Below, piece after piece: positions 15,792-25,100 of a stretch of 58,051 nucleotides of DNA. Under the pieces are notes generated by a model. It saw nothing but the letters and a program-made list of their open reading frames with translations, was not told the DNA's origin and did no database searches. Position 1 is the first letter of the stretch. Each line of letters begins with the position of its first letter. Location of the stretch: positions 1 through 58,051 of the forward strand of contig MVRE01000023.1 of NCBI GenBank assembly GCA_002067895.1, read 5' to 3'. The position numbers and the translations under genes were made by a program. Source of the DNA: Methanoregula sp. PtaU1.Bin051. GTDB lineage: Archaea; Halobacteriota; Methanomicrobia; Methanomicrobiales; Methanospirillaceae.

Positions 15792-16667
15792 CTATACCTC
15801 CTCTGCAGGCAGCTTCGGCAGCCGGTCGCGGAAGTGCCAGAAGACGACTGCCAGTACTACGTAGAAGGCCGCGACAAACCAGCCGAACTCCCCGAGCATC
15901 ATCTGCCCCGCTTCGGTCGTGACAGTGAGATCAGGGTAGAAATGCTGGATGAAGTAGTTCCAGAACCCGTGGAACAGAACCGCGACCCAGACCGTCCCCG
16001 AGGCAAGCCGGAGCCATGCAAGGATCACTCCTGCGCCAATGACGGACGGGACGAAAACAGCTACGGAATACCAGATCGGCCCTGTCCCATGGTAGGTGCT
16101 AAAGAAGATCAGCGGGAAATGCCAGAGGGTCCAGATTGCGGCCGAGAGAAGCGCGAGCGTAGTGAAACCCATGCACCGGGCAAGCTCCGGCACGAGGAAA
16201 CCCCGCCAGCCGAACTCTTCCCCGGCCGCGGCAAAACAGTTGAACGCAATCGCGTACAAAAACGCCGGGAGGAAGGTAATAGAAAAGACCAGCGCAGCGT
16301 TTGCCGTGTTGAACGGCGCGACGCCGGAGATCCATGCCGTCCCGAACATCACAAGGCCGGCTGCGACCGGGATAAGAATGCCGGCTGCAAGCCAGAGTGG
16401 TTTTTTGACGCTGATACCGAAGCCCTTAAGGTTGCGCTGCCAGACGAGGCGGGTGGCAACTGCTGCGAACGCCGGGCCCCACATGGCGCCGATGGTATAG
16501 ACCATCAGCCGTCCCGCGTTCTCCTTAAGCACCGGTGTTTCGGCGATCAGGTACCAGAATATTCCCGAGAAGATGATCGTCAGTACAAGAAATGTGGCAA
16601 CAGTGGTCTTCGGGCCCGTTTTTGGCTCCGGCCCGATGGGTTGCAGGGGGGGAATTGATGGTTCCAT
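15792..16667 (-). CDS. CPBP-family intramembrane metalloprotease (CAAX/Abi type)
   Basis: The 291-residue protein has about eight hydrophobic segments and the three signature motifs of the family: EEFGWRGFL (glutamates and arginine), WHFPLIF, and HGFWNY. These form the metal-binding active site inside the membrane. Members process prenylated proteins or bacteriocins, or serve unknown roles in archaea; substrate cannot be inferred. I start at ATG 16667, preceded by AGGT and a TATA-like TTTATATC about 25 bases upstream, rather than at the earlier start at 16700. It is not obviously in an operon. Confidence 0.88.
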   Translation of the reverse strand: MEPSIPPLQPIGPEPKTGPKTTVATFLVLTIIFSGIFWYLIAETPVLKENAGRLMVYTIGAMWGPAFAAVATRLVWQRNLKGFGISVKKPLWLAAGILIPVAAGLVMFGTAWISGVAPFNTANAALVFSITFLPAFLYAIAFNCFAAAGEEFGWRGFLVPELARCMGFTTLALLSAAIWTLWHFPLIFFSTYHGTGPIWYSVAVFVPSVIGAGVILAWLRLASGTVWVAVLFHGFWNYFIQHFYPDLTVTTEAGQMMLGEFGWFVAAFYVVLAVVFWHFRDRLPKLPAEEV

Positions 16668-16834
16668 ACCTATGATTATGATATAAAGGACGATAAGCAC
16701 ATCCCTTTTCTGCGCTTGACGCAGCTCAAAAGGGAGGATATCTTCTCAGCACTCTGATGACGAAGTGTTCTTACGGTGCAGACCGCAAAAGTCCTGCGTG
16801 ACGTAAAAAAAAGGTGTTCCTGTATCCTGAAACC

Positions 16835-17467
16835 TTACCGCTTCTGCTGCTGTTCGAGAAGCATGCGGATCTTCTTCAGTTCGTCAAGGATCAGCAGGCC
16901 TGTCCCGGTTGTTGCGACCGGCCCGGCGGGAACTGCCTTCGGGGCCGGCCCGGATCCGGTGCCGTCGCCCGCACCAGCGCTGCAGGCTCTCACGGCTTTC
17001 CGCAGCAGTTCGCGGAGTTCCTCTGCACGTTCAATCGCCTCGATCCGTATCTCCGGGACGGCCTGCCCGGAGTAGCCCGCGGTCTGTATGGAGATGGTGG
17101 AGATGTTCAGGTATCGCATCAGCGGCCCCTGCTTGATATCGATATTCGTGATCCGGTTGTAGGGCACGATGCCGGTCGTCCGGAACCAGACCCCGCGGCG
17201 CCAGCGGAGCTCGTCGTCATGGAGTTCGTAGAACATGGAATCGTAGTAAAGACGGGTCCAGAGAATGAACAGGACAGTAATCACAACGAGCACACCGCAG
17301 ATTGTCATGGTGAGGAAGATATCAATCGCCCCGGCGAGAATGAGCGGGACGACAATGAAGCCAATGATAAGGGCGATAAAGAGCAGGAACCCGGCAATGA
17401 ACCATGCGACAAAGGCCGGGGCCGGCTTGAACGGCGCATTACGCGGGAAATGTTCAGGTGTAACCAT
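16835..17467 (-). CDS. PH-domain membrane protein (YdbS/bPH2-like)
   Basis: The 210-residue protein has two transmembrane segments (about residues 18-40 and 48-70). A bacterial-type PH domain follows, seen in YYDSMFYELHDDELRWRRGVWFRTTGIVPYNRITNIDIKQ (read from about residue 74) and LNISTISIQTAG. A Gly/Ala/Pro linker leads to a short C-terminal coiled coil (LLILDELKKIRMLLEQQQ). Family members are membrane-associated with poorly known roles. The domain faces the cytoplasm by the positive-inside rule, as an inference. The gene appears alone. Confidence 0.82.
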   Translation of the reverse strand: MVTPEHFPRNAPFKPAPAFVAWFIAGFLLFIALIIGFIVVPLILAGAIDIFLTMTICGVLVVITVLFILWTRLYYDSMFYELHDDELRWRRGVWFRTTGIVPYNRITNIDIKQGPLMRYLNISTISIQTAGYSGQAVPEIRIEAIERAEELRELLRKAVRACSAGAGDGTGSGPAPKAVPAGPVATTGTGLLILDELKKIRMLLEQQQKR

Positions 17468-17639
17468 TCTTGTATCGCGTTTACTATTTGCAGGGCTCCA
17501 ATGAAAAGATATCGGGTTGTCTGAAAGAGAAGCGGCCCGCCGTTTCAGGAAGCTGCAGAAGAAAAAAATCGTTCGGTCAGGTCCGGGTAACAGGAACTAT
17601 CGCATCCTTTTACAGGAACCCCTCATGCAGACGGGCTTT

Positions 17640-18572
17640 TCAGAACACGTACGTCGTTCCGACGGTGTTCAGGATGCACTTACCGGGCATTTCGGCCATG
17701 AACCGGTTGATCGTATGCCAGCCGGTACAGTGCATGGGGACGACGTAATCCGGGCCAATCATCTTCATCGCGTCGATGGTTAACGGGACAGCCTGTTCGA
17801 AAGCCTTCCCGGAGAGGTGGAACCCGCCGAGGACCGCGTGGACGCGATCGATGCCGGTGATCTTTTTTGCATACTCCGCAGTGTTGATGATCCCGGCATG
17901 GGCGCAGCCGCTCAGGACGACAAGTCCCTTGTCCTTCACGTTAATCACCAGCGCCTGGTCATCGAGAAAGGGATCGGGAATCCATGTCCCGTCCTTCTCG
18001 ATCTCCCCGCCCGGCATCCCTTTCTCGAACGGAGTTAACCGTTCCACCTCGCCGGTCACGAGCAGGTGGCCTGCGGCAAGGATCGAGAGGTCGCTGCGCA
18101 TTTTGATATCAGCTCCCGCCTTCTTCAGCGCGACCGCATCGGGATGTGGCTGATCGAACACGCCCTCCGACGGGACATTCTTCCGCCGCCTGAGAAATGC
18201 GTCCGGGTGCGCAATCAGCGGCACCTGGCGACCCGCACCGGAAACGACGCATTCGAGGCTGCCGGTATGGTCATAGTGCCCATGGCTTAAGACAACCGCC
18301 TCAATCGCCCCGAGTGATATCCCCAGCTGCCGGGCATTCCACGGAAGGCACTCGCAGGAGAGTCCGGTATCCAGCAGGACTGCATGCTCCTTTTTCCCGG
18401 CAAAGACCCTGATCATACAGGAGAGGCCGTGCTCGGCTAAAAGGCGCCGGTTCGGGTCGTACGGCAGCCGCCGGTCCACGGGCGTTGACTGCGGAAGTAA
18501 TAGATCAGTATAGTTGTCTACGAGGACCGTAATTTCGACCCGGTCGGCCGGTTTCAGCTGGGGTCCGGTCAT
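17640..18572 (-). CDS. Metallo-beta-lactamase-fold hydrolase (COG1237-like)
   Basis: The 310-residue protein contains the metal-binding motif LSHGHYDHTGSL, then SGCAHAGIINT and GGFHLSG, and a late histidine in VVPMHCTGW. This arrangement matches the archaeal COG1237 group, which includes proteins annotated as dihydropterin/RFA-P synthase relatives of methanopterin biosynthesis. A role in pterin metabolism is possible but not proven by sequence. ATG 18572 is preceded by GAGGATG; the GTG two codons upstream is less likely. Cytoplasmic. Confidence 0.85.
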   Translation of the reverse strand: MTGPQLKPADRVEITVLVDNYTDLLLPQSTPVDRRLPYDPNRRLLAEHGLSCMIRVFAGKKEHAVLLDTGLSCECLPWNARQLGISLGAIEAVVLSHGHYDHTGSLECVVSGAGRQVPLIAHPDAFLRRRKNVPSEGVFDQPHPDAVALKKAGADIKMRSDLSILAAGHLLVTGEVERLTPFEKGMPGGEIEKDGTWIPDPFLDDQALVINVKDKGLVVLSGCAHAGIINTAEYAKKITGIDRVHAVLGGFHLSGKAFEQAVPLTIDAMKMIGPDYVVPMHCTGWHTINRFMAEMPGKCILNTVGTTYVF

Positions 18573-18652
18573 TGTCACATCCTCATTGGTTCATCATGCC
18601 CGGACTATAGGAATGAGCCACATCAGCGCCGTCTGCTCCCGCACCTCTTCCA

Positions 18653-19477
18653 TTACTTCGCATACGCTTCTACGAGGTCACGCGCGGTGATAATCCCTGC
18701 AATCCGGTTCTTTTTCATGAGTGGGAGCCGCCGGACACGCTGTGCTGCCATGGTCTTTGCCGCGTCATGGATGCTGGTACCGGCAGGAGCTGTTTTCAGC
18801 GGAGACGAGACAGCTTTACCCACCGGGGTGTTGAGCGACTTCCCCTTCATGAGGAACTTTGAGAGGAGATCCCGCTCGGTAAAAATACCGGGCGGTTTTC
18901 CTTCACGGGTCACGATCACGCTGCCGATCCGTTTCGATCCCATGATGCCGGCAACGGTATCGATTGTCTCTTTTGCATCGACAGTAACAACGTCTTTCGT
19001 CATGAATTCATCGACATTCAGCGAGGTCTCCGGGGCGTCGGGCATCTCGCGTATCAGGTCGGATGCGGCAATCACTCCCACGATCCTGCCGCATTCGAAG
19101 ACCGCCAGTCTTCCTTTCCGGTGGATCATCGTCCGGGCAGCTTCCCGGATCTCGGTGGCCGGGCATATCCTGATGAGCGGGAAGGACATGACTTCCTCGA
19201 CCGTGGTCGTCTCCGGGTTATGGCCGTCTGCAAGCACTTTGCTGAGCAGGTCCCGCTCGGTCACGATTGCAACAGGCGTACCGTAATCCATTACGATAAG
19301 ACTCCCGATATGCCGTTCGCCCATGATTCTTGCCGCATCGGACATCAGGGTTCCCGGTGTTGTCGTAACGACATCGCGGCTCATGATCTCGTCGACCCTG
19401 AGATGGCGTTTATGCTCCTGGTACGCCCGATCAAGAACACTCGGGAATGAAATTCCAGTTTTTTTTGCTGCAGGCAT
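18653..19477 (-). CDS. Four-CBS-domain protein
   Basis: The 274-residue protein consists almost wholly of four CBS motifs, forming two Bateman modules. Repeats of the type EIMSRDVVTTTPGTLMSDAA, EVMSFPLIRICPATEIREAA, EFMTKDVVTVDAKETIDTVA and a fourth (KAVSSPLKTAPAGTSIHDAA) are each followed by a G(R/K)(I/P)..I(V/F)T.RDL turn. Such proteins bind adenosine nucleotides or SAM and sense energy or cofactor state; in methanogens they are numerous. There is no fused catalytic domain, so the partner must be separate. It appears monocistronic. Confidence 0.9.
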   Translation of the reverse strand: MPAAKKTGISFPSVLDRAYQEHKRHLRVDEIMSRDVVTTTPGTLMSDAARIMGERHIGSLIVMDYGTPVAIVTERDLLSKVLADGHNPETTTVEEVMSFPLIRICPATEIREAARTMIHRKGRLAVFECGRIVGVIAASDLIREMPDAPETSLNVDEFMTKDVVTVDAKETIDTVAGIMGSKRIGSVIVTREGKPPGIFTERDLLSKFLMKGKSLNTPVGKAVSSPLKTAPAGTSIHDAAKTMAAQRVRRLPLMKKNRIAGIITARDLVEAYAK

Positions 19478-19567
19478 AGTGGATCACTTCAATGAAAATC
19501 AGAACTCATTATTAAACATATCGATGACTGGTCTGACAACTCCCGCGATTGCGTTTCCACCCGTTAT

Positions 19568-20257
19568 TTACAGCCGGGCAAGTTCCCGCCGCACCAGCTC
19601 GTAGTAATCGTCCGATTGAAATTTTTCGAGCCCGTACTTCCGGTAGACCCCGTCGGCATAGTGGTAGTTCATCCGGTCGATGATGATGTAGTCGACCTTG
19701 TCTTTAAGGAGTGCCGCAAGCCCCTCCGCCCCCGGGAGCACCGGTGCGATCATGGCATACGTCCGGATGCCGGCCGAATGAAGGGCACCGAGCGCCGCGA
19801 TCCTCTCTTTGACTGGCGGGGCATCTGGTTCGAACAGTTTCCTGATCGTATCGTCTGCAGTCGTGACTGAGAGGCCTGCTTCGAAGTCCTGTGCATCCCT
19901 GATAATATCCATGTCGCGGAGGACAAGGGGGGACCGGGTCTGGATGATTGCGGGCCAGCTGTTTTGGGACAGTATCTCAAGACACTGCCGGGTCAGCCGG
20001 TATTTCTCCTCAACCGGCTGGTACGGGTCACATACACCGCTCACCCAGACCGTTGCCCGTTTCTTCTTTACAATCTCCTTTCTCAGTAATTCCGGGGCGT
20101 TGATCTTGATATCGACAAATTCTCCCCATGGTTCATGGTGCCCGGTCACGCGTTTTATGAACCGGGCATAGCAGTACGAGCAGCCGTGCCGGCACCCGGT
20201 ATACGGGTTGATAACCCAGGGATAGATCTTCGATCTTGTAAGAATGGCCTTAACCAT
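19568..20257 (-). CDS. SPL-family (SplB-like) radical SAM protein
   Basis: The 229-residue protein starts MVKAILTRSKIYPWVINPYTGCRHGCSYCYA (written here across its start), giving the radical SAM cluster CRHGCSYC that binds a [4Fe-4S] centre. Further family signatures are WVSGVCDPYQPVEEKYRLTR and QTRSPLVLRDMDII. It matches the COG1533 group related to spore photoproduct lyase, though short, and its substrate is unknown. An in-frame ATG at 20281 is an alternative start. Cytoplasmic and oxygen-sensitive by expectation. Confidence 0.87.
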   Translation of the reverse strand: MVKAILTRSKIYPWVINPYTGCRHGCSYCYARFIKRVTGHHEPWGEFVDIKINAPELLRKEIVKKKRATVWVSGVCDPYQPVEEKYRLTRQCLEILSQNSWPAIIQTRSPLVLRDMDIIRDAQDFEAGLSVTTADDTIRKLFEPDAPPVKERIAALGALHSAGIRTYAMIAPVLPGAEGLAALLKDKVDYIIIDRMNYHYADGVYRKYGLEKFQSDDYYELVRRELARL

Positions 20258-20420
20258 GACTTCCCGTACGATCAGTGTCATCCGACTTCCGTAATCCTGT
20301 ACTCTCCTGCTTTATATTGTTAATATCCCGATCGGGGAAGTGTCTGGCAGGCCTTGACTGCCCGTCATTGTGCGACAAGGCACGGCCCTGAGGGAATGTC
20401 AGCTATACTTGATAACTGAA

Positions 20421-20461
20421 AAGGTTTATATTACAAAATGTACACTGTACCTTACACAGTG
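20421..20461 (+). promoter_or_regulatory. Promoter with inverted repeat CACTGT-N7-ACAGTG
   Basis: TTTATATT (20425-20432) looks like a TATA box. The inverted repeat at 20443-20461 then covers the expected transcription start. It lies about 50 bases upstream of the secreted three-repeat protein and could be a repressor site. Confidence 0.45.
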
Positions 20462-20513
20462 CGTGCTGCGAAAGGCGCCGCTGTGGAGAACTCACCTACT
20501 GGAGAATCCTACG

Positions 20514-21212
20514 ATGAAAGTACCAGCAATATACTATGGGATTCTGGGGGTATTCTGTATCTTAACGATAGGCATCAGTATCGTGACTGCCGCGGACGTG
20601 ACGCAGTCGCCGGGCCTGTCCATGATCGAAAAGAAACAGATACACCCGGGATTCGATCTGACAAACACAACAATGCAACAGGAAATAATCAGCCGGTTTG
20701 AAAAGCAGGGAACCGATGTAACCGGCCTGAAGGCGGCATTTGCATCCGGTGATAAGGATGCCGTGAAGGCATGGATGGATGCCAACCGCCCGGCACATCC
20801 GGATAATGCAGAACGCCCGTCCCATCCGGCATTCGACCTTTCCAACACGACGATGCAACAGGAGATGATTAACCGGTTCGAACAGGAAGGAGTCGATGTG
20901 ACTGAACTAAAAACGGCGTTTGCATCCGGAGATAGAGAAGCGGTAAAAGCATGGCTTGACGTAAACAGGAAAGAACCCGGTCCGGGATGCCCCGGCGGCA
21001 CCGGATGTCCGGAGTTTGACCTGACGGACGCGACGAAGCAGCAGGAGATGATCAGCCGGTTCGAAGAGAAGGGAACCGACGTATCGGGGCTGAAGGCAGC
21101 ATTCGCTTCCGGCAACACGACTGATGTAAGAACTTGGCTCGATGCCAACCGCCCCGCCCACTCCGGCCGGCAGCCGCCCGATGGCCAGAACGGAAAAACC
21201 TCTGCATCATAG
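20514..21212 (+). CDS. Secreted protein with three tandem repeats
   Basis: The 232-residue protein has a signal peptide (MKVPAIYYGILGVFCILTIG to about AADV at residue 28). Three repeats of roughly 45-60 residues follow, each built as FDL(T/S)(N/D)(T/A)T.QQE(I/M)I(S/N)RFE..G.DV..LK.AFASG(D/N)...V..W(L/M)D.NR. They start near residues 45, 103 and 163. Linkers are Pro/His/Gly-rich. Each repeat looks like a small three-helix unit; similar units occur in other methanogen exported proteins, but I know no function. The first ATG with a signal peptide is 20514; earlier starts lack one. A candidate operator lies upstream. Confidence 0.75.
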   Translation: MKVPAIYYGILGVFCILTIGISIVTAADVTQSPGLSMIEKKQIHPGFDLTNTTMQQEIISRFEKQGTDVTGLKAAFASGDKDAVKAWMDANRPAHPDNAERPSHPAFDLSNTTMQQEMINRFEQEGVDVTELKTAFASGDREAVKAWLDVNRKEPGPGCPGGTGCPEFDLTDATKQQEMISRFEEKGTDVSGLKAAFASGNTTDVRTWLDANRPAHSGRQPPDGQNGKTSAS

Positions 21213-21329
21213 TACCACGCCCGGAGCAGCGTAATCTCCACCTATCCCTTCATATTTCCTTTTTTTAACAACCGGCACAACGCTTATCATGTTGCGCCGG
21301 CACCACGAGAGCCCCGCAAACCTGAATAA

Positions 21330-21366
21330 GATGTTTTATAAATATGGTAACCATATATGTCTGATT
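21330..21366 (+). promoter_or_regulatory. TATA box overlapping palindromic operator of flavodoxin gene
   Basis: TTTTATAA (21334-21341) directly abuts the perfect palindrome ATATGGT-A-ACCATAT (21342-21356). The gene starts at 21367, consistent with a leaderless or very short leader. The layout suggests repression by a dimeric regulator. Confidence 0.6.
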
Positions 21367-21789
21367 ATGTCTGACTTCTCGGTTTATGTGGATTCACGGG
21401 GCGGGAATACGAGGAAAGTGGCCGATGCCATTGCGGAGGAGCTGGGCGTTACGGCAGGGGATGTTACCGTACCGGTTCTCGGAGATGCTAGGATCCTGTT
21501 CCTGGGAAGCGGGACATATGGCAGCAGGCCTGGCGACGCCATGACGAAGTTCATTGAGCTGGGCGACTTTACCGGGCGCAAGGTCGCCATCTTCGGCACT
21601 TCGGCAAGTCCTGCGGGAAGCGAAAAAATGATTGCCGTCATGTCAGACGATCTGAACCGGAAGGGTGCAACTATCCTCGGGCGCTGGCACTGCAGGGGGA
21701 AATTCCTCATCATGAACCGTGGGCATCCTGACAGGGAAGATATGGAGAATGCAAAGAAGTTCGCGCGGGAGATTGTCAGGTCGGCCTGA
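21367..21789 (+). CDS. Flavodoxin
   Basis: The 140-residue protein is a short-chain flavodoxin. The FMN-phosphate loop appears near the N-terminus as DSRGGNTRKVADAIAEEL, followed by LFLGSGTYGSRPG and the central VAIFGTSASPAGSEKM strand-turn. Flavodoxins carry electrons in place of ferredoxin, usually under iron or redox stress. I start at ATG 21367 because the promoter palindrome occupies the region just upstream, which excludes the longer start at 21289. Monocistronic. Confidence 0.88.
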   Translation: MSDFSVYVDSRGGNTRKVADAIAEELGVTAGDVTVPVLGDARILFLGSGTYGSRPGDAMTKFIELGDFTGRKVAIFGTSASPAGSEKMIAVMSDDLNRKGATILGRWHCRGKFLIMNRGHPDREDMENAKKFAREIVRSA

Positions 21790-21932
21790 TCCGTAAGTCG
21801 CCTCAAGGTGCTGGAATCCCGCGCCCTGCACCAATACCCCTCGTCAGGGTCCTGCTGATCGCATTACCTGTGACGGCATCCGCGTTGGCAGATGTTTGCA
21901 TAACCGGATCCTAAAAAAGTACAAAAAACAGG

Positions 21933-22634
21933 TCACTTTTCTTCCCATTCACGGCATTTGCCCATGATAATACCAAACACCATGAACCCCAGCAGTGCTG
22001 CGAGCGGGGTTACGGGCATAAGAGCGGTCTTTGGCGTGACGGTTATTGTCGGGAGGACGGTCGTATTTACCGTCATTACGGTTGTTGGCTCGGTCGTCAA
22101 TGTTGCAGATGGTGTGACCGGAGTTGGTTCTTCCGTGGAAGTTGTGGGCTGCTCTCTCGGGTTCATTGTATAGGATGTCCCGCCGCTTATCGACACTTTC
22201 GAGGTATGCGGGTCTTTCAGCCAGACCTCGAGGGTCTTGTACGTACTGGATCCGCCGAGAGCGGACCTGTCCACCGGCTGGGTCGAGGCGTACACGATAT
22301 AAGTTCCCGGATCGATCACGGACGATAACCGGGAGGTATCCCACCGGTACGACCATGTCTGGTCATCCGCGACATCGACCATAGTAAACTGTCCCTGATC
22401 GGCTCTCTGTGTGATATCGGTCAGCGTAACGCCGTTTGCAGGGAGGCCCGGGCCGGTGAAGAAGAGGTACATCCGGTCGCTTGTATAGGATGCCCCCCGG
22501 ATTGTGATTGTGTCTCCGAGGTATGTCTCGATCTCATCGTCGGCTGCAGATACCGGCGCTGTCAGCGCCTGTAAGAAAAAGGCTGCAAGGAAAAACGCGA
22601 TGAAAATAATGCAGGAATACCGGGTGTCAGGCAT
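21933..22634 (-). CDS. Surface protein with DUF3821-like domain
   Basis: The 233-residue protein has a signal peptide (to about residue 30, ending SAADDE) and a beta-rich domain: YLGDTITIRGASYTSDRMYL, FFTGPGLPANGVTLTDI and WSYRWDTSRL. I recall this as the DUF3821 domain of Methanomicrobiales surface proteins. It is followed by a Thr/Pro-rich stalk, likely glycosylated, and a C-terminal transmembrane segment (LAALLGFMVFGIIMG). It is probably tethered to the membrane within the S-layer space. ATG 22634 is preceded by AGGTGA; an in-frame start at 22709 would add a non-signal leader. Confidence 0.8.
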   Translation of the reverse strand: MPDTRYSCIIFIAFFLAAFFLQALTAPVSAADDEIETYLGDTITIRGASYTSDRMYLFFTGPGLPANGVTLTDITQRADQGQFTMVDVADDQTWSYRWDTSRLSSVIDPGTYIVYASTQPVDRSALGGSSTYKTLEVWLKDPHTSKVSISGGTSYTMNPREQPTTSTEEPTPVTPSATLTTEPTTVMTVNTTVLPTITVTPKTALMPVTPLAALLGFMVFGIIMGKCREWEEK

Positions 22635-22755
22635 AATTTTTTCACCTGATAACAATACCCTGCCCGCATGCTTATAGGTTTGCGGAAACCGTTCTGTGTC
22701 TCTGAACAACTGTGCGGCAGAGCCTGATCCTGCGGATAATGAAGGAAAAAGGTGT

Positions 22756-23271
22756 TTACTTTTTTACTTTCCTGATGATCGTGACATCTCCGAGCGTCGG
22801 GGCGAGCCGGTCGGCCTTTCCCTTCTTCTCCGCATCGGATGCGATCGTTTCGAGAAGACGGATGTTTAATACTTTCTCCAGCTTCTTACGGACGTCTTCT
22901 TCGGGGACGAGTTCGCCCTTCTCGATCTTCTTGATTAAAAGTTCCCGCTCCATCATCTGGAGGGCAAGATCTTTCTGGGAGAGACCTTTTGCCTCGCGGG
23001 CGTGCCGGATCCGATCAGAATAGTCATCGACAATCTCGCCTTCCATGTAATCGAACATATCGCGCCTGCGATATACCGTTGCCTGCGGGGGCGCGGCAAC
23101 CCTTCCTGCCGGGCCCGCAGCCGGCGCCGGCCGCCTGACATCGGTGCGTTTCGGCTGCTGGACGGCGGTGCCGAATTTCTCGCACCTGCTGCAGACCTGC
23201 AGCTCCGCCCCTTCGACCCGGACCAGTTTCGGGGGGCCGTGTATCGTCTCCCCGCACATTTCGCACTGCAT
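22756..23271 (-). CDS. Multiprotein bridging factor 1 (MBF1) homologue
   Basis: The 171-residue protein has an N-terminal zinc-ribbon ([10 protein letters not shown]... VCSRCEKFG), a Pro/Ala linker, and a Cro/C1-type helix-turn-helix ([40 protein letters not shown]), the standard archaeal MBF1 layout. It associates with ribosomes and transcription machinery in archaea. ATG 23271 has GAGG upstream. It is divergent from the PAN gene across a 54-bp gap, so both share a promoter region. Confidence 0.92.
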   Translation of the reverse strand: MQCEMCGETIHGPPKLVRVEGAELQVCSRCEKFGTAVQQPKRTDVRRPAPAAGPAGRVAAPPQATVYRRRDMFDYMEGEIVDDYSDRIRHAREAKGLSQKDLALQMMERELLIKKIEKGELVPEEDVRKKLEKVLNIRLLETIASDAEKKGKADRLAPTLGDVTIIRKVKK

Positions 23272-23325
23272 AATCCTCACAAACACTTTATAGTCACTTT
23301 CTTAAAATATCTAATTGAATCAACA

Positions 23326-24639
23326 ATGGGTGATATTCTCCCCCAGGCGAATGATCCCCAGAAGCCCGAGGATCTTTACCGCCTGTACCGGTCACTGTCG
23401 GAGCAGCTGCGCGACCAGCTGGTGCAGATCGAGAACGAGAAGCGCGAGATTGAGGACCAGATGGGCAAGCGCATCCTCGACCTCGAAGCCCGCAACATGG
23501 AGATCCGCGAGCAGCTCCGGCAGTCCGAGGCAGACAAGCGCTACATCGAGACCCAGAAGATCCGGTACGAGCGGGAAGTTAGGAAGTTAAAAAGCGAGAG
23601 CGAGCAGCTCCGGAGCCCCCCGCTCATCATCGGCACGATCACTGACGTCATCGACCCGGGACGGGTGATTGTACGGAGCAGTGCCGGCCCCCGCTTCCTC
23701 GTCCGGAGCTCCCAGAGCATCAATCCCGACGACCTCAAGCCAGGTGTCCGCTGCACGCTCAACCAGCAGTCGCTGGCTATCATTGAGCTGCTGCCCACGA
23801 GCTTCGATGCGCAGGTGTACGGCATGGAGATCGTGGACTCCCCGCAGGAGACCTATGCCGACATCGGCGGGCTCGAGGCGCAGATCACCGAGATCAAGGA
23901 AGCAGTCGAGCTCCCGTTAAAACGCCCCGACCTCTTCCTGCGCATCGGGATCGACCCGCCCAAAGGCATTCTCCTCCACGGGCCGCCGGGGACGGGAAAG
24001 ACCCTGCTCGCCAAGGCCGTAGCCCACGAGACCAAGGCCAACTTCATGCGGGTCGTGGGCTCCGAGCTGGTCCAGAAATATATCGGCGAGGGCGCACGGC
24101 TCGTCCGCGAGCTCTTCGACCTTGCAAAGAAGAAAGCCCCGACGATCATTTTCATCGACGAGATCGATGCGGTCGGCGCCTCCCGCACCGAGGCGAATAC
24201 GAGCGGCGACCGCGAGGTGCAGAGGACGCTCATGCAGCTCCTCGCCGGCATGGACGGTTTCGAGAACCGGGGGGACGTTAAGATCATCGGGGCTACGAAC
24301 CGGATCGACATCCTCGACCGGGCGCTCCTCCGGCCCGGGCGGTTCGACAGGATCATCGAAATCCCGCTGCCGGACGCCGCCGGCCGGCTGTCCATCCTGA
24401 AAGTGCACACCCGCTCGCTAACAATGGACGAGAGCGTGGATTTAAACGGGATTGCAGCCCTCACCGATGGCAGGAATGGTGCGGACTTAAAAGCCATCTG
24501 CATGGAGGCCGGTATGTTTGCAATCCGGAAGGAGCACCCCGCCATCACCCAGCAGGATTTCATCGCCGCGATCGAGAAGGTGGCAAGCGACTTCAGCCGC
24601 AGCCGGCTCGCTGAGGCCGAAGGCGCGATGTTCGCCTGA
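23326..24639 (+). CDS. pan: Proteasome-activating nucleotidase (PAN), first copy
   Basis: The 437-residue AAA+ ATPase unfolds substrates for the 20S proteasome. It has an N-terminal coiled coil (about residues 18-90), an OB-fold segment, Walker A GPPGTGKT (219-226), pore loop KYIGEGA, Walker B with D278-E279 in IIFIDEID, and arginine fingers in RPGRFDR. The C-terminus ends MFA: it has the hydrophobic-Tyr-X position but with Phe in place of Tyr, so docking to the proteasome may be altered. I start at 23326; an upstream extension in the same frame reads through the divergent promoter and MBF1 gene. A second PAN lies 3 kb away, facing this one. Confidence 0.95.
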   Translation: MGDILPQANDPQKPEDLYRLYRSLSEQLRDQLVQIENEKREIEDQMGKRILDLEARNMEIREQLRQSEADKRYIETQKIRYEREVRKLKSESEQLRSPPLIIGTITDVIDPGRVIVRSSAGPRFLVRSSQSINPDDLKPGVRCTLNQQSLAIIELLPTSFDAQVYGMEIVDSPQETYADIGGLEAQITEIKEAVELPLKRPDLFLRIGIDPPKGILLHGPPGTGKTLLAKAVAHETKANFMRVVGSELVQKYIGEGARLVRELFDLAKKKAPTIIFIDEIDAVGASRTEANTSGDREVQRTLMQLLAGMDGFENRGDVKIIGATNRIDILDRALLRPGRFDRIIEIPLPDAAGRLSILKVHTRSLTMDESVDLNGIAALTDGRNGADLKAICMEAGMFAIRKEHPAITQQDFIAAIEKVASDFSRSRLAEAEGAMFA

Positions 24640-25100
24640 TCCTTTATTATCAATTTTTTTGAAATAAACTTCTATCTTTCGTTAATGTTGTGATTGTGCA
24701 ATGCCGAGTATTCTACGTTTTTGGAAAAGCCGATACCTATTTACCGCAAGTTATCGGAGCAGTACCTACCATGATGGATTTATACTCTCTGTCTTTTTCA
24801 CGCTTTTACCAAAAAAAAGAGAAAGTCAGATCCAGCTCCCAATAGACACTTGCTCTCAATAAGTACATCTAGAACAGACTATTATCGTTATTATCATTAT
24901 TATTACTATTGTTACTACTATTCTTATTATTATCATTATTATTCATAAAGGCGCCATCGATCCTTCCGCTAAATATTTATTCGGACATTAAGATCAGCTC
25001 AAATACGTGTTTGCCCATATAGATTGCGACTATATATTGCCATGCAATGTTAACCATTATATACACGTTTGACTATATATCAACATGTAAGGAGGTTTCT
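24640..25100. other. AT-rich intergenic region with (ATT)-type microsatellite
   Basis: After a T-run (24654-24660) that probably terminates the PAN transcript, no gene is visible. A degenerate trinucleotide tract of ATT/TTA/TAC units runs from 24881 to 24945. The rest is AT-rich promoter DNA for the next gene, with repeated TATATA motifs. Confidence 0.65.
24881..24945. repeat. Degenerate ATT microsatellite
   Basis: About 65 bases of near-continuous trinucleotides (ATT, with ATC, ACT, GTT and CTT variants). No other such tract occurs in the window. Confidence 0.75.

Noticed and set aside
15834-16658. 274-codon plus-strand frame
   Set aside because: Antisense to the CPBP protease, charged and non-globular, with no start signal.
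23002-23325. N-terminal extension of PAN
   Set aside because: The extension lies opposite MBF1 and across the divergent promoter; family length and start fit ATG 23326.
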